Assembly: GCA_900539625.1 (NCBI GenBank)
Contig: UQCW01000003.1
Span: 1-64,000 of the forward strand
Direction: 5' to 3'
DNA: 64,000 nucleotides
Origin: an uncultured Prevotella sp.
GTDB taxonomy: Bacteria > Bacteroidota > Bacteroidia > Bacteroidales > Bacteroidaceae
The notes under the pieces were generated by a model, which saw only the letters and a program-made list of their open reading frames with translations, ran no database searches and was not told where the DNA came from. Below are positions 24,124 through 33,804 of this stretch, piece after piece. Every line of letters starts with the position of its first letter. The stretch's first letter is position 1. The translations under genes were made by a program, and so were the position numbers.

Positions 24124-24513
24124 ATGAATAAGAGGGAAGATTTTAAGCAATTGGTCAGGTATGGCGTGGTCGGCGTTGCCAACACCCTGCTGACCTTTGT
24201 TTCCTATTGGATTTTCAGATACATCACTGGCAATGTTGACCTTGCCAACGGCGTGAGCTATGCCCTCGGCATGGTGTGTAGCTTCCTGCTCAACAAGCGG
24301 TGGACCTTCAACGCGGGAAGTGGGCGGTGGCGTCGCGAAGCCTGCTTCTTCTTCGGCGGTTCGGTTTTGTGCTGGTGTGTGCAGTGGGCGTTTTTCCGTC
24401 TGAGCCTCCGCTTTGTGCCAGAAATTGTGGCGCAGTTGGGAGGCATGGCCGTTTACACCTTGCTGGGCTTTGTCTTTAATAAGAAAATCACTTTCAGAAC
24501 GCCCTTGAAATAA
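24124..24513 (+). CDS. GtrA family membrane protein
   Basis: 129 residues, four membrane helices, matching the GtrA/DPMS fold: FKQLVRYGVVGVANTLLTFV at the N-terminus, then LANGVSYALGMVCSFLLNKRWTF, and a C-terminal LGFVFNKKITF. The NKRWTF and NKKITF endings are the family signature. GtrA proteins help move lipid-linked sugars across the membrane for glycan modification. A partner glycosyltransferase is not adjacent; the polyprenol-phosphate mannosyltransferase-like gene at 48.5 kb is one candidate, by inference only. Confidence 0.88.
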   Translation: MNKREDFKQLVRYGVVGVANTLLTFVSYWIFRYITGNVDLANGVSYALGMVCSFLLNKRWTFNAGSGRWRREACFFFGGSVLCWCVQWAFFRLSLRFVPEIVAQLGGMAVYTLLGFVFNKKITFRTPLK

Positions 24514-24666
24514 TACAGCCCCTATAAGTAAGCAGACGCTCTCGGACAGCGGCGGAGAGGCGGTTTTTCCCCGATGGGGCGCCCCGTTGCCACCGTCATC
24601 CGGTGCGCGTTCCCTTCCCCTCCTTTTTTGGGGGGAGATTGTCTGCAAAAAAAACAATAGATTGAT

Positions 24667-27522
24667 ATGAAGCGACTTCTTTCACTACCGCCCAATGTGG
24701 TGGCGTGTTTCCATGATATCACAAACACGAAACGCTCTGACTTCTTCTGCACCTCCGACCCTGTTGGGCGCAAGCTTGGCTCTGGCGGAGGCACGGCGTG
24801 GCTGCTCGAGGCCTGCCATTGCGACGAGCGCCCCGATGAGAATTTTGAACAATGGCTGAAGCGCGACAAGCGTATCTTGCTTCATGCCGGGGGGCAGAGC
24901 CGCCGTCTGCCGGCCTATGCGCCGAGCGGAAAGGTGCTTACGCCTGTGCCGGTGTTTCGCTGGGAGCGTGGCCAGCGCATTGACCAGACATTGCTGAACC
25001 TCCAAATGCCGCTTTATGAAAACATGTTGCGGCGGGCGCCGGAGTCGTTGAGAACGCTCGTGGCCAGTGGCGACGTTTATATTCGCACAACGGAGGCTTT
25101 GCAGGACATTCCTGAAGCCGATGTCGTGTGCTACGGTTTGTGGGGCGACCCTGTGCAGGCCTCCCACCACGGCGTGTTCATGATGGACCGCAGAAAACCC
25201 GGCGAGCTCGATTTTATGCTCCAAAAGCCCAGCACCGACGAACAGGCGCGTCTCATGCAGACCCACTATGCCCTCATGGACATCGGCGTTTGGCTCTTGT
25301 CGGACCGCGCCGTCATGGCCCTCATGAATAAATCCTATAAAGAAGAAGTGGGCAAGGGCGACATTGATTTCTACGACCTCTATTCGCAGTTTGGTTGTGC
25401 GTTGGGCAAACATCCTTCGCAGCCCGATGAGGAACTGGCGGGGCTCTCCGTGGCAATTCTCCCGCTGGAAGGCGGCGAGTTTTACCATTTCGGCACCATT
25501 CCCGAAATGGTCAGTTCTTCGGTGGCCATACAGAATCTCGTGAAAGATCAGCGATATATCATCCAGAAGGGCATCAAGCGGCAGTCGTCTGTTTTTACGC
25601 AGAATGCCGTCATTGCCAACCGCCCAACGCTCCACAACACTTCCGTGTGGATTGAAAACTCTTTCTTGGGCAAGGGCTGGCACCTCTCTTCGCGCAACAT
25701 CGTCACGGGAGTGCCAGAAAACTCATGGCAGGTGGCCTTGAAGAGTGGCATTTGCGTGGATGTCGTTCCTGTCGGTGAGACGGGGTATGCCTTGCGGCCT
25801 TATGGCTACACCGATGCTTTCCGCGGCGCAGTCAGCGACGAAGCGACGCATTTCCTGGAACAGCCCGTCGGTCAATGGATGGAGAAGCGCGGTGTTGTGG
25901 CGGCCGATCTTGAAAACTCGGCAGACTTGCAGGCGGCCAAGCTCTTCCCTGTGACAGACAATTTGGAAGAGATGGAAAGACTTCTCCACTGGTTTGTCGA
26001 CGACAATCCCAGCGAAGAGATCACGGCCCTATGGCGCTCGTTGCCGCGTTTTTCGGCCGACGATCTGTGTGTGGAGGCCAATCTGCGCCGCCTGGTCAAG
26101 ATGCGCCGTCAGATGCAGAACAAGACCTTGCCAGTTTTGGCCAAAAACTGGCAGAAGAGCGTGTTCTATCAGGTGAACCTCAAGGACATGGCGGGCAAGT
26201 TTGCCGAAAACAATCTGGTCTTGCCAAAGGATCTCTCTGCCGATGCTCCCTTAATGACTCGCATCCACAACGCCATGTTTCGCTCGGAGGCCTTGGCCAG
26301 AAGAGACGACGTGCAGTCGAAGGCCGAGGAGGCAAAGGCTTTCTCCCTTTTGCGCGAGGGCATCACGGCCGAAGCCTTACGTCATAAATGCCAGCCCCGC
26401 ATGACCACCTGTGCCGACCAAATCGTGTGGGCCCGCAGTGCGGCTCGCATTGACCTGGCAGGAGGTTGGACCGACACACCGCCATATTCGCTGCTCTTTG
26501 GCGGCAACGTTGTGAACATCGCCATCGAGATGAACGGCCAGCCGCCGCTTCAGGTCTATGTGAAACCTAGCAGTGAGCCCATCGTGATTTGCCGCTCCAT
26601 CGACCTTGGGGCCATGGAACGCATCGAGACGTTTGAAGAACTGAAGCAATACGACAAGGTCGGTTCGCCATTCTCCATCCCGAAGGCCGCCCTGAGTCTG
26701 GCTGGATTCCTTCCAGGGTTTGGCGCAGAGACCTATACCTCCCTCCGTCAGCAGTTGGAAGCCTTTGGCTGCGGCATCGAAATCACCTTGCTCTCCGCCA
26801 TTCCCGCAGGGTCGGGGCTCGGCACGAGCAGCATCCTGGCCGCCACTGTATTGGGCGCCTTGAGCGATTTCTGCGGACTCGGATGGGACAAGAATGAAAT
26901 CTGCTATCGTACCCTCGTGCTCGAGCAGATGCTCACCACTGGAGGCGGTTGGCAGGACCAGTATGGCGGCGTGTTGAACGGTGTCAAATTGCTCCAGACC
27001 GTGCCTGGCTTCGACCAGAACGCCACGGCGAGATGGATGCCCGATTCTATGTTCTCCGATCCAGAACTCAAACCCTGCCATTTGCTCTATTACACTGGCG
27101 TGACCCGTACGGCCAAACATATCCTGGCAGAAATTGTGCGGGGCATGTTCCTCAACAATACGCGCCATCTGGCTTTGCTCGGCGACATGAAACGCCATGC
27201 CATGGATATGTATGAGGCATTGCAACTCAACGATTTCAATCGCTACGGACATCTCGTCAGAAGAACATGGAATCAGAACAAGGCGCTCGATTCGGGCACC
27301 AATCCGCCCGTCATCGAAGCCCTCTGCCAGCGCATTGACGATTATTGTCTTGGCTACAAACTGCCAGGAGCGGGTGGGGGAGGCTTTATGTATATGGTGG
27401 CCAAAGACCCCGTTGCCGCTTTGCGCATACGTGAGGAACTGACCAGTCATCCGCTTTCGCCCAATGCCCGTTTCGTGGAAATGAAAATATCCGAGACGGG
27501 ATTGCAGGTCAGCCGTTCTTGA
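24667..27522 (+). CDS. fkp: Bifunctional L-fucokinase / fucose-1-phosphate guanylyltransferase (Fkp)
   Basis: 951 residues, close to the 949 of the Bacteroides fragilis enzyme. It converts free L-fucose to fucose-1-phosphate and then GDP-fucose, for decorating capsule and surface glycoproteins. The N-terminal half is the pyrophosphorylase, with LLHAGGQSRRLPAYAPSGK near residues 75-93. The C-terminal half is a GHMP kinase: RIDLAGGWTDTPPY near residue 600, the ATP motif PAGSGLGTSS near 717-726 and the third motif GAGGGGFMYM near 901-910. A FucP-like transporter gene lies 4 kb downstream on the same strand, completing a salvage route. A terminator follows at 27563. Confidence 0.95.
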   Translation: MKRLLSLPPNVVACFHDITNTKRSDFFCTSDPVGRKLGSGGGTAWLLEACHCDERPDENFEQWLKRDKRILLHAGGQSRRLPAYAPSGKVLTPVPVFRWERGQRIDQTLLNLQMPLYENMLRRAPESLRTLVASGDVYIRTTEALQDIPEADVVCYGLWGDPVQASHHGVFMMDRRKPGELDFMLQKPSTDEQARLMQTHYALMDIGVWLLSDRAVMALMNKSYKEEVGKGDIDFYDLYSQFGCALGKHPSQPDEELAGLSVAILPLEGGEFYHFGTIPEMVSSSVAIQNLVKDQRYIIQKGIKRQSSVFTQNAVIANRPTLHNTSVWIENSFLGKGWHLSSRNIVTGVPENSWQVALKSGICVDVVPVGETGYALRPYGYTDAFRGAVSDEATHFLEQPVGQWMEKRGVVAADLENSADLQAAKLFPVTDNLEEMERLLHWFVDDNPSEEITALWRSLPRFSADDLCVEANLRRLVKMRRQMQNKTLPVLAKNWQKSVFYQVNLKDMAGKFAENNLVLPKDLSADAPLMTRIHNAMFRSEALARRDDVQSKAEEAKAFSLLREGITAEALRHKCQPRMTTCADQIVWARSAARIDLAGGWTDTPPYSLLFGGNVVNIAIEMNGQPPLQVYVKPSSEPIVICRSIDLGAMERIETFEELKQYDKVGSPFSIPKAALSLAGFLPGFGAETYTSLRQQLEAFGCGIEITLLSAIPAGSGLGTSSILAATVLGALSDFCGLGWDKNEICYRTLVLEQMLTTGGGWQDQYGGVLNGVKLLQTVPGFDQNATARWMPDSMFSDPELKPCHLLYYTGVTRTAKHILAEIVRGMFLNNTRHLALLGDMKRHAMDMYEALQLNDFNRYGHLVRRTWNQNKALDSGTNPPVIEALCQRIDDYCLGYKLPGAGGGGFMYMVAKDPVAALRIREELTSHPLSPNARFVEMKISETGLQVSRS

Positions 27523-27562
27523 GAAAACGGGGCGGTGCGCGTTCATTCCGCAATCATTCTGG

Positions 27563-27608
27563 GTGTGTTCTGAATTTTCCCGGAAAAGAGGGTTCAGAAC
27601 ACACTTTT
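27563..27608 (+). terminator. fkp terminator
   Basis: GTGTGTTCTGAA (27563-27574) pairs with TTCAGAACACAC (27593-27604) and is followed by TTTTAA. It is 41 bp after the fkp stop. Confidence 0.75.
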
Positions 27609-27626
27609 AATCTCTGAACCCCATTA

Positions 27627-27810
27627 CGTAATGGTAAAAAATAACTTGTGCAATTTTGAGGAATAAGGAGTTATATCTTATGTCCTGTCTTTTTGCCGTT
27701 TTTGGTATTTGTCATCGGTCACATAGCCCGCTATGCTCCCTCTTCCAAATTCCAAAACCAACAAAAATACAGGTCAAAATTGCCCAACTTATTCTTTCAC
27801 CATTACTTAT
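27627..27810. repeat. Family A palindromic repeat, copy A3 (full length, inverted to A2)
   Basis: About 184 bp, nearly the reverse complement of copy A2 at 17.6 kb. It shares the terminal GTAATGGTAAAAAATAA, the central CATAGCCCGCTATG and the flanking CTCCCTCTTCCAAATTCC. It fills most of the gap between fkp and the 5'-nucleotidase gene. Confidence 0.8.
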
Positions 27811-27840
27811 TCTTCGCATCAAACCATCAATTCCGTAATT

Positions 27841-29469
27841 ATGAAGTTTGACAAAATCATATTGTTGAGTGCAGCCATATTGGCGACATCTCCGCTGCCG
27901 TTGGAAGCCAAAAGCCGCAAGGGAAAAGGCGACGTGACTGTGGCGGTCTTCTCGCTCAACGATTTTCATGGCGGTTTCGTCCGCAACGATTATAAGAACA
28001 TCCCTGGGGCCCCTGCCGTTTGGCAGACGCTCGACTCCCTCAAAAGCGTTTATCCCTACAACGTGACCGTTGCTGCGGGCGACAATTTCGGCGGTAGTTT
28101 CTTCTATGCCGCCACGAAGGGCGTGTTGCTCCCTGTGTTTTACAACGATTTAGGCATCCGCCTCTCGGCCCTCGGCAACCATGAGTTTGACGACGGCCAG
28201 AAAGCCCTTGCCCGGAAATGGCAGGGTGCTCCGCTCCGTCCTGCGGGATGGGACCTCTCCTATGTCTGTGCCAACGTGCGCAACGCCTCAGGGGAGATTC
28301 CCGCCTTCGCACAGCCCTTTGCCAGTGCGGAAATCCCCATCGGAAAAGGTAAGAGCGTGAAGGTCGGCTTCGTCGGACTGCTGGCGTCGTCAACGCCCTC
28401 GCAGACCAGCAAGTCGAAAATTGCGGGACTGACATTCGATGGTCGGTACACCGCCGTGCTCGACAGCGTGAAACGTCTTCCGGGCTATTCTTCCACCGTC
28501 GGCAATGCCGATCTTCGTCTGTTGCTCACCCACATCGGTTCGCGGATGAGCGACGGACAGCCCGCTTGGGACGACAAGGACGCTGCGAATTTGCAGCTTC
28601 TCGACGATTCCACATGGAACGGCATTCTCTCGGCCCATAGTCATCAGCCAGTGTGTGGCACCATCAATGCGTGCCATTATCCCATCGTGCAAGGCAAATG
28701 GCACGGCGAATACATCAGTGTGCTGAAGGCAACCATCAATCTCAAAAAGCGCAAGGTGAAGAAGGTCGAGGTGGAACTCTGCCCCGTCAATCCCAACGCC
28801 GCGCTCGGTGCTCCGCAGCGTCGCCTGCAATCGCAGATTGATTCGCTGCTCACCCATACCAAAACGCAGGGTGGGGCATCGCTCGGTATGCAGCTCGCCA
28901 CGGCACCGCAGACCCTGGAACACGATCGCGACCACAAGCACCAGCAAACCGTTGTCGGGGCCATCGTCTGCCGCGCTTATGCCGAAGCCTATCGCAGTTC
29001 CGCCTCTTTGCCCGACAGCGCCATCGTCATCGGTGCAAGCCATTTTGGTAGCATCCGTGCCGGCTTCACCAAGGGCCCCGTCAGTGTGCTCGACGTGGGA
29101 GAGGTGTTGCCCTTCTCCAATCCCCTGTGTGCCTTCCGCATGACGGGCCGTCAGTTGCGCGAGCTCGTGGAATTTGGCTTGCACAATCAGCGTTACGGAT
29201 GGTTGCAAACCGGCTGGCTCGATGTGATGCTCAACCAGGGTCGCCACGTACAGTCGCTCAGCTATTACGGTCCCGACGGTGCCCATCGTTACATTGCCGA
29301 CGACACGCCAGTGGTGCTCGTTGCCGACGAGTTCATCGTCAACGGCGGTGACGGCTATGACCCTTCGTTCTTCCCCTCTTCGCAGAAAATCACCTCTGTG
29401 CAGATGCCGGCAACGACCGATGCTTTCGTTCATTATTTACAGAAAATCAAAACACTTCCACTGAAATAA
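27841..29469 (+). CDS. Exported 5'-nucleotidase / metallophosphatase (UshA-like)
   Basis: 542 residues from MKFDKIILLSAAILATSPLP, a signal peptide; the open frame further upstream runs through the palindromic repeat and is not part of the gene. The metallophosphatase motifs are FSLNDFHGG (Asp/His pair), AAGDNFGG, GNHEFDDG and LSAHSHQP. The C-terminal half is the 5'-nucleotidase substrate domain (GASHFGSIRAG, then VLPFSNPLCAFRMTG, then EFIVNGGDGY). It releases phosphate from extracellular nucleotides. With the NCS2/DUF5020 pair and AMP nucleosidase it forms part of a purine-salvage theme. Confidence 0.88.
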   Translation: MKFDKIILLSAAILATSPLPLEAKSRKGKGDVTVAVFSLNDFHGGFVRNDYKNIPGAPAVWQTLDSLKSVYPYNVTVAAGDNFGGSFFYAATKGVLLPVFYNDLGIRLSALGNHEFDDGQKALARKWQGAPLRPAGWDLSYVCANVRNASGEIPAFAQPFASAEIPIGKGKSVKVGFVGLLASSTPSQTSKSKIAGLTFDGRYTAVLDSVKRLPGYSSTVGNADLRLLLTHIGSRMSDGQPAWDDKDAANLQLLDDSTWNGILSAHSHQPVCGTINACHYPIVQGKWHGEYISVLKATINLKKRKVKKVEVELCPVNPNAALGAPQRRLQSQIDSLLTHTKTQGGASLGMQLATAPQTLEHDRDHKHQQTVVGAIVCRAYAEAYRSSASLPDSAIVIGASHFGSIRAGFTKGPVSVLDVGEVLPFSNPLCAFRMTGRQLRELVEFGLHNQRYGWLQTGWLDVMLNQGRHVQSLSYYGPDGAHRYIADDTPVVLVADEFIVNGGDGYDPSFFPSSQKITSVQMPATTDAFVHYLQKIKTLPLK

Positions 29470-29472
29470 CTC

Positions 29473-30603
29473 ATGGGACTCTTCTCTTTACCTCCCGCGC
29501 AATCGCGTGCCGACCTCAATCTCGACATGTTTCTCGGCGGCAACGACGGCGGAAAAGTTCAGAAAAAAATGCGCCGCGTTATGCCCGCCGAATGGTTTCC
29601 GCAGAGCGCCGTTCAGCTCACGTGGCCGCATGAAAAAACAGACTGGGCCTATATGTTGCAGGATGTGACGGTGTGTTACGTGCGCATGGCTTTTGAAATT
29701 GCCACGCGCGAAAAACTCATCATCGTTGCGCCCGATGTCGCGTCTGTCAAATCGCTTCTCGAAGAACGCCTGCCACGACGCGCCACGGAAAACATCACCT
29801 ACGTTGCCTGCCCCACCAACGACACCTGGGCGCGCGACCATGCTTTCATCACCGTCATCGGGGAGAAAAATCCCGAACTGCTCGACTATCGTTTCAATGG
29901 TTGGGGCGGCAAGTTTGAAGCGTCGCTCGACAACGCCATCAACCGCCACCTCTTTGAGGAAGGAATTGTTGGCGGAGAATATAAGGACTGCCTTGACTTT
30001 GAACTTGAAGGCGGCAGCATTGAAAGCGACGGGCAGGGACTGCTCTTGACAACGTCGCGCTGCTTGCTCAACGACAACCGTAATGCCTCCATGACGAAGG
30101 AAGACATCGAGCAGCGTTTGAAGACCGACCTGGGAGTGGAGAAAATCTTGTGGCTGAACCACGGCGAACTCTCTGGCGACGACACTGACGCTCATGTCGA
30201 CACCCTGGCACGCCTTTGCCCAGACGATACCATTGTCTATGTCTCGTGTGACGACACCGAAGACCCACATTACGAGGAACTGAAGAAGATGGAAGAGGAG
30301 TTGCAGGCTTTCCGCACACAGAGCGGGGCGTCCTTCCGCCTCATCCCCGTGCCGCTGCCCGATGCCATTTATGACGAAGACGGGCTGCGCCTTCCCGCCA
30401 CTTATGCCAACTTCCTCATCATGAACACGGCCGTGCTTTACCCCACTTATGCGCAGCCAGAAAAAGACGAGGCCACGCGCCAGGCACTGCAGCGTGCTTT
30501 CCAGAAGGCCGACCTCGTGGGCATTGACTGTCGTCCGCTGATTCGTCAGCACGGCTCGTTGCATTGTGCAACGATGCAATATCCGAAAGGGGTGGTGAAG
30601 TAG
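29473..30603 (+). CDS. Agmatine deiminase
   Basis: 376 residues, peptidyl-arginine-deiminase superfamily. It converts agmatine to N-carbamoylputrescine. Recognisable segments are MPAEWFPQSAVQLTWPH, TNDTWARDHAFI near residue 115, LEGGSIESDGQG near 176, HVDTLARL near 240, and the catalytic cysteine in QHGSLHCATMQYP at the C-terminus. The first 32 residues have no match to what I know of the family; MRRVMPAEW at 29569 is an alternative start. It is 3 bp after the nucleotidase stop. The next gene carries out the following step, so the pair makes putrescine. Confidence 0.9.
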   Translation: MGLFSLPPAQSRADLNLDMFLGGNDGGKVQKKMRRVMPAEWFPQSAVQLTWPHEKTDWAYMLQDVTVCYVRMAFEIATREKLIIVAPDVASVKSLLEERLPRRATENITYVACPTNDTWARDHAFITVIGEKNPELLDYRFNGWGGKFEASLDNAINRHLFEEGIVGGEYKDCLDFELEGGSIESDGQGLLLTTSRCLLNDNRNASMTKEDIEQRLKTDLGVEKILWLNHGELSGDDTDAHVDTLARLCPDDTIVYVSCDDTEDPHYEELKKMEEELQAFRTQSGASFRLIPVPLPDAIYDEDGLRLPATYANFLIMNTAVLYPTYAQPEKDEATRQALQRAFQKADLVGIDCRPLIRQHGSLHCATMQYPKGVVK

Positions 30604-30650
30604 TTTTGAAAGGGAAGTTCCTTCCTCAAGTTATATATATTATAGATATC

Positions 30651-31544
30651 ATGAAACATACAGATATTCTCAAGGTTGGTATCATTCAGCAGACGTGTTC
30701 TGCCGATGTGGAAGCCAACAAGCAAAAGTTAGCCCGCAATATTGCCGATGTGGCAGAGCACGGTGCACAGTTGGTGGTGTTGCAGGAATTACACAATTCT
30801 CCCTATTTCTGCCAGGTTGAAAGCGTAGACAATTTCGATTTGGCAGAACCCATTCCTGGACCTTCAACCGAGTTCTTCGGAGCGTTGGCCAAGAAGCACC
30901 ACGTGGTGCTTGTCACGTCGCTCTTCGAACGCCGTGCCGCCGGGATCTATCACAACACGGCAGTGGTGTTTGAGGCCGACGGCACCATTGCGGGAAAATA
31001 CCGCAAGATGCACATCCCCGATGACCCTGCCTATTACGAAAAATTCTATTTCACTCCTGGCGACCTCGGTTTCCATCCGATTGACACCAGCGTCGGTCGC
31101 CTCGGCGTGCAGGTGTGTTGGGATCAGTGGTATCCAGAGGGAGCCCGTCTCATGGCGCTTTCCGGTGCCGAATTGCTCATTTATCCAACGGCCATCGGCT
31201 ATGAAAGCAGCGACCATCCAGAAGAGCAGGACCGGCAGCGCGAAGCATGGACAACCGTGCAGCGCGGCCATGCCGTGGCCAATGGTTTGCCCGTCATCGC
31301 CGTAAACCGCACCGGGCACGAGGACGACCCTTCCCACCTCACGCGCGGCATCCAGTTCTGGGGCAGCAGTTTTGTGGCAGGTCCGCAGGGCGAAATGCTC
31401 TATCGCGCACCGAAGGACGAGGAAGTGAATGTTGTGGTCGACGTTGACATGCGCCGCAGCGACAATGTGCGTCGCTGGTGGCCATTCTTGCGCGACCGCC
31501 GCATCGAGTTTTTTGAAGGACTGACCCATCGTTATCTTGATTGA
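30651..31544 (+). CDS. N-carbamoylputrescine amidase
   Basis: 297 residues of the nitrilase superfamily, removing the carbamoyl group to give putrescine, CO2 and ammonia. The Glu-Lys-Cys triad is visible: Glu in VVLQELHNSPYF (near 45), Lys in GKYRKMHIPD (near 118) and Cys in LGVQVCWDQWYPE (near 154). The GWGxxGxxYG-like WPFLRDRRIE end is also typical. It starts 47 bp after agmatine deiminase on the same strand. The start at 30651 is preferred over in-frame upstream codons because it begins the conserved DILKVGIIQQTCS. Confidence 0.93.
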   Translation: MKHTDILKVGIIQQTCSADVEANKQKLARNIADVAEHGAQLVVLQELHNSPYFCQVESVDNFDLAEPIPGPSTEFFGALAKKHHVVLVTSLFERRAAGIYHNTAVVFEADGTIAGKYRKMHIPDDPAYYEKFYFTPGDLGFHPIDTSVGRLGVQVCWDQWYPEGARLMALSGAELLIYPTAIGYESSDHPEEQDRQREAWTTVQRGHAVANGLPVIAVNRTGHEDDPSHLTRGIQFWGSSFVAGPQGEMLYRAPKDEEVNVVVDVDMRRSDNVRRWWPFLRDRRIEFFEGLTHRYLD

Positions 31545-31557
31545 AGCACGAGCGCGT

Positions 31558-32769
31558 ATGAAAAAGTTGAAACTCTTTCAGGCCGACAATGGCGTGAATT
31601 ATCTGGTGCCGTTCATTCTCGTCACCACCTTGTTCTTTCTGTGGGGCTTTGCCCACAGCATACTTGACGTGCTCAACAAGCATTTCCAGGATGCCTTCAC
31701 GATGAACAAAACCCGTTCCGCCCTCGTGCAGGCAGTGGTTTACGGTGGATATTTCATCATGGCGCTGCCTGCGGGCCGCATCATCCGCCGTTTCGGCTAC
31801 CGCACGGGCGTTTCCACCGGCCTCTTGCTTTATGGCATCGGTGCCCTCATGTTCATTCCTGGCAGCTACATCAATTCCTTTGAGTTTTTCCTGCTCTCGC
31901 TGTTCATCATCGGTTGCGGGCTCACCTGTTTGGAAACGGCAGCCAATCCCTACGTCACCGTGCTCGGCCCTTCCGACAGTGCAGAGCGCCGTATCAACAT
32001 TTCCCAGTCGTTCAACGGGCTTGGATGGATTCTCGGACCGCTTGTTGGCGGACTTTGCGTGCTTGGCGACAACAGCAATATCGCCTTGCCCTATGCCGTT
32101 ATCGGCGTTGTGGTGCTTTTGGTGTTCTTCGTTTTTCTGCGTCTGCCTCTGCCGGAAATCGAGAGCAGCGAGCAGGGCGACGATGCGTTGCAACAGCGTG
32201 CTCGCCGCACCCGTCTTTTCAGCCATCCCCATTTCCTCTTCGGTCTCACGGCCCTGTTCTGTTACGTGGCCGCCCAAACCGGCATCAACAGTTTTTTCAT
32301 CAATTATGCCGATGAGAGTGCGGGTGTTCCGAAAGAAGAAGCCGCGATGTGGCTCGGACTGCTCGGCATGGGGCTTTTCATGGCGGGACGAATGGTGGGT
32401 AGCTACCTCATGAAATACCTTTCACCTGAGCGCCTTCTGGCCTATTTCGGTGTTGGCGCATCGCTCTCCATGCTCGTCATCATGCTCGTTGCCGGTCGCA
32501 CGGGATTCTATTTCTTCTTCCTCTGCTTCCTTTGCGAGAGCATCATGTTCCCCACCATTTTCGCGCTCGCCATCCGTGGTTTGGGCGAACATACGAAGAC
32601 CGCCTCCTCCCTGCTCATCATGTGCATCGTTGGCGGTGCCGTTGCCCCCGTCATCATGGGAGCCATTGCCGATTACAGCCACAACATGGCGCTTTCGTTC
32701 GTCATTCCGCTCATCTGCTTTGTCATCATCTGCTGCTATGCGGCGGCCTATCGCAAACTCTGTAGTTAA
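31558..32769 (+). CDS. fucP: L-fucose:proton symporter (FucP-like MFS transporter)
   Basis: 403 residues, twelve predicted helices. The N-terminus has LVTTLFFLWGFAHSILDVLN and then FQDAFTMNKTRSALVQ, a signature shared by FucP and related hexose permeases. Helix 4-5 contains TCLETAANPYVTVLG. I chose the MKKLKLF start, 13 bp after the previous stop. Together with fkp it gives uptake and activation of fucose. Other sugars of the FucP/GlcP group are possible, so the substrate rests on context as well as sequence. Confidence 0.82.
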   Translation: MKKLKLFQADNGVNYLVPFILVTTLFFLWGFAHSILDVLNKHFQDAFTMNKTRSALVQAVVYGGYFIMALPAGRIIRRFGYRTGVSTGLLLYGIGALMFIPGSYINSFEFFLLSLFIIGCGLTCLETAANPYVTVLGPSDSAERRINISQSFNGLGWILGPLVGGLCVLGDNSNIALPYAVIGVVVLLVFFVFLRLPLPEIESSEQGDDALQQRARRTRLFSHPHFLFGLTALFCYVAAQTGINSFFINYADESAGVPKEEAAMWLGLLGMGLFMAGRMVGSYLMKYLSPERLLAYFGVGASLSMLVIMLVAGRTGFYFFFLCFLCESIMFPTIFALAIRGLGEHTKTASSLLIMCIVGGAVAPVIMGAIADYSHNMALSFVIPLICFVIICCYAAAYRKLCS

Positions 32770-32831
32770 GAGGCTGAACTGCAAAGCGCCTTATTCTTGA
32801 GATATGGGTGGATAATCAGAAAAATTTCCTT

Positions 32832-32909
32832 AAGTAGGTATTCAAAATTATTTTATAGAATCCATGCAGGGGATAACCTGTCTATAAACTAATTCTGAAC
32901 ACCTACTTA
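32832..32909. repeat. Family B palindromic repeat, copy B1
   Basis: The ends AAGTAGGTATTCAAAATTA and TAATTCTGAACACCTACTT are inverted copies around a 40-bp centre containing ATCCATGCAGG. A near-identical copy is at 63.35 kb. The rest of 32770-33110 holds no gene that I can see. Confidence 0.75.
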
Positions 32910-33110
32910 TCATATTTAGGCATGTTCTTCCATACCCCAGTTCGGGATAAGAAAGTGCTAAAAAACAATTGAGAAGCGCGGCTCTTCCGCTGCCCCAAGA
33001 TAACCTACCAAGATGTCATCGAGTCCGAAGAGGGGCTGACGGGTTGTCGCCCCCCCTCCTCTCCCGCAGGCTCGCAGCGGCGGGGCGAATCTCGAACGGA
33101 CACAAAAAAC

Positions 33111-33145
33111 GCGCCCTGAAAAGAAAGAAAAACTTTTCAGGGCGC
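33111..33145. terminator. Terminator between convergent genes
   Basis: A perfect 13-bp stem GCGCCCTGAAAAG/CTTTTCAGGGCGC (33111-33123 with 33133-33145) has a 9-nt loop. On the minus strand it is followed by GTTTTTTGTG, fitting the lipoprotein gene that ends at 33190. Confidence 0.75.
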
Positions 33146-33189
33146 AATATAAAATCGTTTTCTACTTTTCCTTACGCGGCCTTTTCGCC

Positions 33190-33804
33190 TTAATCATCTT
33201 TCCCGATAATAAGGACATCGGTGCGTTTGGACTCGCGGCGCAGCTTCGCAATGTTCTTTTCGACCCTGTCGTAGTCCTTGAACGTCCATTGGAAGGTCAT
33301 TTCATTGCCGGAGAGTGAGAGTATCTTCGGGTCCGAGAAGTCTCCGCCGAAGAACATCGGACGGCCATTTTCGATGATGAGTTTGGTCTTTCCGTCCTCA
33401 TGCCATTCACCGTCAGAACCGTATTCATCCTCGCTGTACTCGTAGTAGCAGACTCTTCCGTCGGGGTAGAACACGATGTAGTCTTTCTCGTCTTCCCAAC
33501 TCTCGTCTCTCTCGTCTTTTATCTCTCCTTTCCCGTTGTATTCCACGCTTTTCATGTGCGTGATTTTCCATGTTCCAACGAGGTCGTCCATGGACAATTT
33601 GCTGGTGTGAGTTCCATCTACTTTTGTAGAATCTACTTTTGTAGAATCGTTTTTTGTAGAATCGTCTTTTGTAAGATTGTCGTCATCGTCGTCTCCACAT
33701 GAGGCTAGTGTGATGCCGCCGATTACTAAGCAGAAGGCCATGATTAAGAACTGGAGTCTGTCTTTGATTTGTTTTGCCATCATTTTTTTTAGTTGTTTTT
33801 TCAT
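33190..33804 (-). CDS. Lipoprotein with a lipocalin-like domain and DSTK repeats
   Basis: About 204 residues from MKKQLKKMMAKQ; MMAKQ at 33783 is an alternative. The signal peptide ends at a lipobox, GITLASC, followed by GDDDDDN, a sorting pattern common for surface lipoproteins in this phylum. Next is a short tandem repeat (DSTKNDSTKVDSTKVDGT), a flexible tether. The remainder (LVGTWKITHMKSVEYN, VFYPDGRVCYYE, MTFQWTFKDY) resembles small lipocalin-like domains. Function unknown. A minus-strand TACATTTG box lies at 33871-33878. Confidence 0.7.
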   Translation of the reverse strand: MKKQLKKMMAKQIKDRLQFLIMAFCLVIGGITLASCGDDDDDNLTKDDSTKNDSTKVDSTKVDGTHTSKLSMDDLVGTWKITHMKSVEYNGKGEIKDERDESWEDEKDYIVFYPDGRVCYYEYSEDEYGSDGEWHEDGKTKLIIENGRPMFFGGDFSDPKILSLSGNEMTFQWTFKDYDRVEKNIAKLRRESKRTDVLIIGKDD

